Source: CALMFQ01 sp964495595 (lineage in GTDB: Bacteria; Pseudomonadota; Gammaproteobacteria; Burkholderiales; SCOH01). From it: a stretch of DNA of 7,080 nt. The DNA lies in NCBI GenBank assembly GCA_964495595.1, contig CAZBWH010000111.1:1-7080 (forward strand), in the 5' to 3' direction. Made by a program: the position numbers and the translations under genes. The number at the start of each line of letters is the position of its first letter. Position 1 is the stretch's first letter. The notes below the pieces were generated by a model, which saw nothing but the letters and a program-made list of their open reading frames with translations, did not search any database and was not told where the DNA came from. Below, in pieces: positions 5,424-7,080 of the stretch.

Positions 5424-5597
5424 GGCCGCGAGATGTTGAAACGTCGCCTCCTGCGCTTTGATCACGGCGCTTTGTTCTGCCGAAAAGCCGGGTTGGGCGG
5501 GGTGAAGTGGTTTGGATGCGATTTCCTTGTTGTCGATCATGAGGCGAGTCAGTTCAACCGACAGTTTCAACAGTTCCAGCCTGGTTGTTTCGTTCAT
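5403..5597 (-). CDS. small hypothetical protein, opposite to early operon (64 aa)
   Basis: A 64-residue frame with a good ribosome-binding site: GGGAG lies about seven bases before its ATG at 5597. The protein looks genuine rather than a shadow: an acidic amphipathic start (MNETTRLELLKLSVELTRLM), a Pro/Gly break (residues 29-38), then a second helix (SAEQSAVIKAQEATFQHLAALLA). No family is recognised. It converges on the 101-aa gene, overlapping it by 21 bases, and is divergent from the transposase, so it interrupts the rightward early operon. A possible -10 TACAAT lies at 5655-5650 without a clear -35. Its transcript would be antisense to the end of the early gene. It may be expressed in the lysogen, but this is inference. 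Confidence 0.58.
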   Translation of the reverse strand: MNETTRLELLKLSVELTRLMIDNKEIASKPLHPAQPGFSAEQSAVIKAQEATFQHLAALLANGG

Positions 5598-5691
5598 GAG
5601 GTGCTCCCTGTGAAGTTAATGGATATGCAGATTGGATGCCTGCGTGGCCATTGTAGCGGAGCAGGGGGCGGCCTCGCCTGAGGTGTAGATG

Positions 5692-7080
5692 ATGGACAAG
5701 ATTGATCCCGCCAAGGGCTGGTATAGCGCGCAGGAACTGGCTGGTTTGCCGGGTGTTCCGGGGACGGATTCTGCGGTGATGCGCATGGCAAAAAAAAATT
5801 TATGGTCAAATCGCAGAAAACTGCGAGGAAAAGGATTGGAATACGCGCTGGCCTCGCTACCCGAGCTGACGCGCCACCACATCCTGCATCTGGCGCTGGA
5901 TGGGGCGGGGCAACCGTCGGCCTTGGCGGGTAAGCCAGCGGCTCAGCGCGACTACAACGGCCCGCAACTGGCGCTGCCGATTGCAGTGGCCGCGAGTGAG
6001 CCGGTGACGCCGGTGGACAAGACGCTGCCGGCGGTCGCGGTGCCGGGCAAGGCGGTGGCGGTGCGCGGGCAAGTGCGTCAGGGCAAGGCGGAGGCGGCGC
6101 TGAGCGATGCGGAGCGCAGTTATCGCGATGCGGCGCTGGTGTTGTGCCGGGCGGTGGAAGCCGGAATGGCGGCGGCGGATTGTTCGCTGAAGCGCGCTTG
6201 CCAGGAGCTGGCCATGCGGCTGGTGGCGGGCACAGCGCGGCCGGAGTTGCAGGCAGCGGCGCTGGCAACGTATGTCCGGCCGCGCCGGGGCGAGCCGCTG
6301 GGGGGCATCGAGGCGCAATCGACCCGGCTGCAACGGATGATGGGGTTTTTTGAGCAGGGGCGGCTGGCGGGCGAGGTGGGGCGGTTTCTGGTGCCGGGCA
6401 AGCGCGCCAAGACCGGCCACAACCCGGTGCATGTGGCGGCATTTCTGCGTTTTTACTGCCTGCCGACCCGGCCGCCGGTGAGCGAGGCCTACCGGGGCAT
6501 GGTGGTGTGGCTGGCAGAGCGCGGGCTGGATGCGCCGAGCTACAGCGTGGCGTGCCGCATCGAGAATGAACTGCCAGTGACGGTGAAATACCGGGGCCGG
6601 GTGACGGGTAGCGAGTGGCGCGGGCTGAAGCCGTATGTGGAGCGCGATGTATCGATGTTTCACAGCAACGATATCTGGGTGGGCGATGGCCACAGTTTCA
6701 AGGCCAAGGTGCAGCACCCGATTCACGGCCAGCCGTTTACGCCGGAGATCACCGCGATCATCGATTGGGTGAGCCGCAAGATTGTCGGCTGGAGCGTGGC
6801 GCTGGCGGAATCGACAGTGGCGGTAAGCGATGCCTTCCGCCATGCGCAGATGACCACCCGTGCCCGGCCGCTGGTGTATTACAGCGATAACGGCAGCGGC
6901 CAGACCGGCAAGATGATCGATTGCCCGATCGCCGGCACGCTGGCGCGGCAGGGGATTGCCCACGAAACCGGCATTCCTGGTAATCCGCAGGCACGCGGGA
7001 TTATCGAGCGGCTGTGGCAGGTGACTTTTATCCTAAAAACCGTAGTTACCCCATTCCGTCAGCATTATTTTGGAGAAATC
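5692..7080 (+). CDS. MuA-type DDE transposase, partial at window edge
   Basis: The frame stays open from 5692 to the edge (463 codons). It is the phage transposase that cuts and joins the prophage ends for integration and replicative transposition. Residues 6-60 match the Mu N-terminal winged-helix domain (GWYSAQELAGLPG ... MAKKNLWSNRRKLRGKGLEY ... SLPELTR). Residues 125-260 hold the end-binding helical region. The rve/RNase H-like core follows, with D332 (VGDGHS), D399 (YYSDNGSGQ) and E439 (RGIIERLW) as the DDE triad; D-to-D spacing is 67, as in MuA. GAGGTG at 5680-5685 is six bases before ATG 5692; ATG 5689 is possible but close. From codon 444 (about 7021) the protein no longer looks like the family and becomes AT-rich. 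A run of nine A lies at 5790-5798. The gene follows the early genes after the opposing small gene. Confidence 0.93.
   Translation, partial: MDKIDPAKGWYSAQELAGLPGVPGTDSAVMRMAKKNLWSNRRKLRGKGLEYALASLPELTRHHILHLALDGAGQPSALAGKPAAQRDYNGPQLALPIAVAASEPVTPVDKTLPAVAVPGKAVAVRGQVRQGKAEAALSDAERSYRDAALVLCRAVEAGMAAADCSLKRACQELAMRLVAGTARPELQAAALATYVRPRRGEPLGGIEAQSTRLQRMMGFFEQGRLAGEVGRFLVPGKRAKTGHNPVHVAAFLRFYCLPTRPPVSEAYRGMVVWLAERGLDAPSYSVACRIENELPVTVKYRGRVTGSEWRGLKPYVERDVSMFHSNDIWVGDGHSFKAKVQHPIHGQPFTPEITAIIDWVSRKIVGWSVALAESTVAVSDAFRHAQMTTRARPLVYYSDNGSGQTGKMIDCPIAGTLARQGIAHETGIPGNPQARGIIERLWQVTFILKTVVTPFRQHYFGEI
7021..7080. other. AT-rich junction, possible insertion in transposase gene
   Basis: The last 60 bases are markedly AT-richer than the preceding GC-rich transposase sequence. 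They translate to VTFILKTVVTPF..., unlike the region after the catalytic Glu in MuA relatives. The frame stays open by chance or because the joining sequence is coding. It may be the end of an insertion sequence or a deletion junction; no known element was recognised and only one edge is visible. Confidence 0.45.

Larger units (their letters stand above)
3962..7080. mobile_element. Mu/BcepMu-like transposable prophage, left part only
   Basis: The order is repeat-bearing TG terminus, leftward repressor, rightward early promoter, small DNA-binding regulator, early genes and MuA-type DDE transposase. This is the standard left-end layout of transposable phages, and the gp16-like gene points to the BcepMu branch. 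The proposed left terminus is TGTATT at 3962. The five bases before it, TTGCG (3957-3961), would be the target duplication if the family's 5-bp rule holds. The right end, the B ATPase and the head and tail genes are outside the window, so completeness cannot be judged. The transposase gene seems interrupted near 7021, which would make the prophage transposition-defective unless supplied in trans. Confidence 0.8.

Noticed and set aside
5857..6963. Long minus-strand frame (368 codons), with another at 5594-6442
   Set aside because: Both lie antisense to the clear MuA-type transposase, are extremely rich in Arg, His, Pro and Ala, and show no family motif. They result from the high GC content of the real gene.
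3962..7080. CRISPR array, retron or defence island in the prophage left end
   Set aside because: The repeats are few, short and operator- or end-like. No reverse transcriptase, Cas, nuclease or toxin-antitoxin motifs are visible.

Overview
The window reads as a betaproteobacterial chromosome, probably Neisseriales-like. This rests on the look of the FabI, DusC, hydroxypyruvate isomerase and GNAT proteins and on TATAAT-type promoters; the genus cannot be fixed from the sequence alone. A transposable (Mu/BcepMu-like) prophage sits immediately downstream of two tRNA genes, and only its left end lies in the window.

Chromosomal part (1-3961). A GNAT acetyltransferase gene, cut by the window edge, runs leftward. 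It is divergent from a small YkgJ-type cysteine-cluster gene, and the two start codons can share the same CATG. The ykgJ-like gene converges on hyi (hydroxypyruvate isomerase family, minus strand). hyi is divergent from dusC (tRNA-dihydrouridine(16) synthase). dusC overlaps by ATGA a 38-codon open frame for a single-span membrane peptide, whose stop codon lies inside the predicted -10 box of fabI (NADH enoyl-ACP reductase). After fabI, a strong stable-RNA-type promoter reads tRNA-Ser(GCT) and tRNA-Arg(ACG), closed by a perfect 11-bp hairpin terminator. Apart from the tRNA pair and the dusC-small ORF pair, these genes look like a housekeeping neighbourhood rather than one pathway.

Prophage part (3962-7080). 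A TGTATT terminus with two tandem 18-bp repeats ending in GTTAGCYTG, plus an inverted GTTAGCC, looks like a transposase-binding left end. Next come a non-coding stretch, a terminator, a leftward XRE-type repressor without a protease domain, and a rightward early promoter (TTGACA, 17 bp, AATAAT). That promoter drives a BcepMu gp16-like DNA-binding gene and an unknown 101-aa gene. A small leftward 64-aa gene follows, then the MuA-type DDE transposase gene. Copies of GAATCCGACGCG and inverted GTCGGATTC form probable operators. Four of the five lie inside the repressor reading frame, where they encode its Ser/Asp-rich N-terminal tail.

The transposase frame stays open to the window edge, but from about 7021 its composition and protein sequence stop resembling the family, just after the catalytic Glu. 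This suggests an insertion or other junction there. The most interesting points are the operator repeats inside the repressor gene, the prophage left end, the counter-oriented small gene in the early operon and the break in the transposase. No feature clearly demands an entirely new kind of system.
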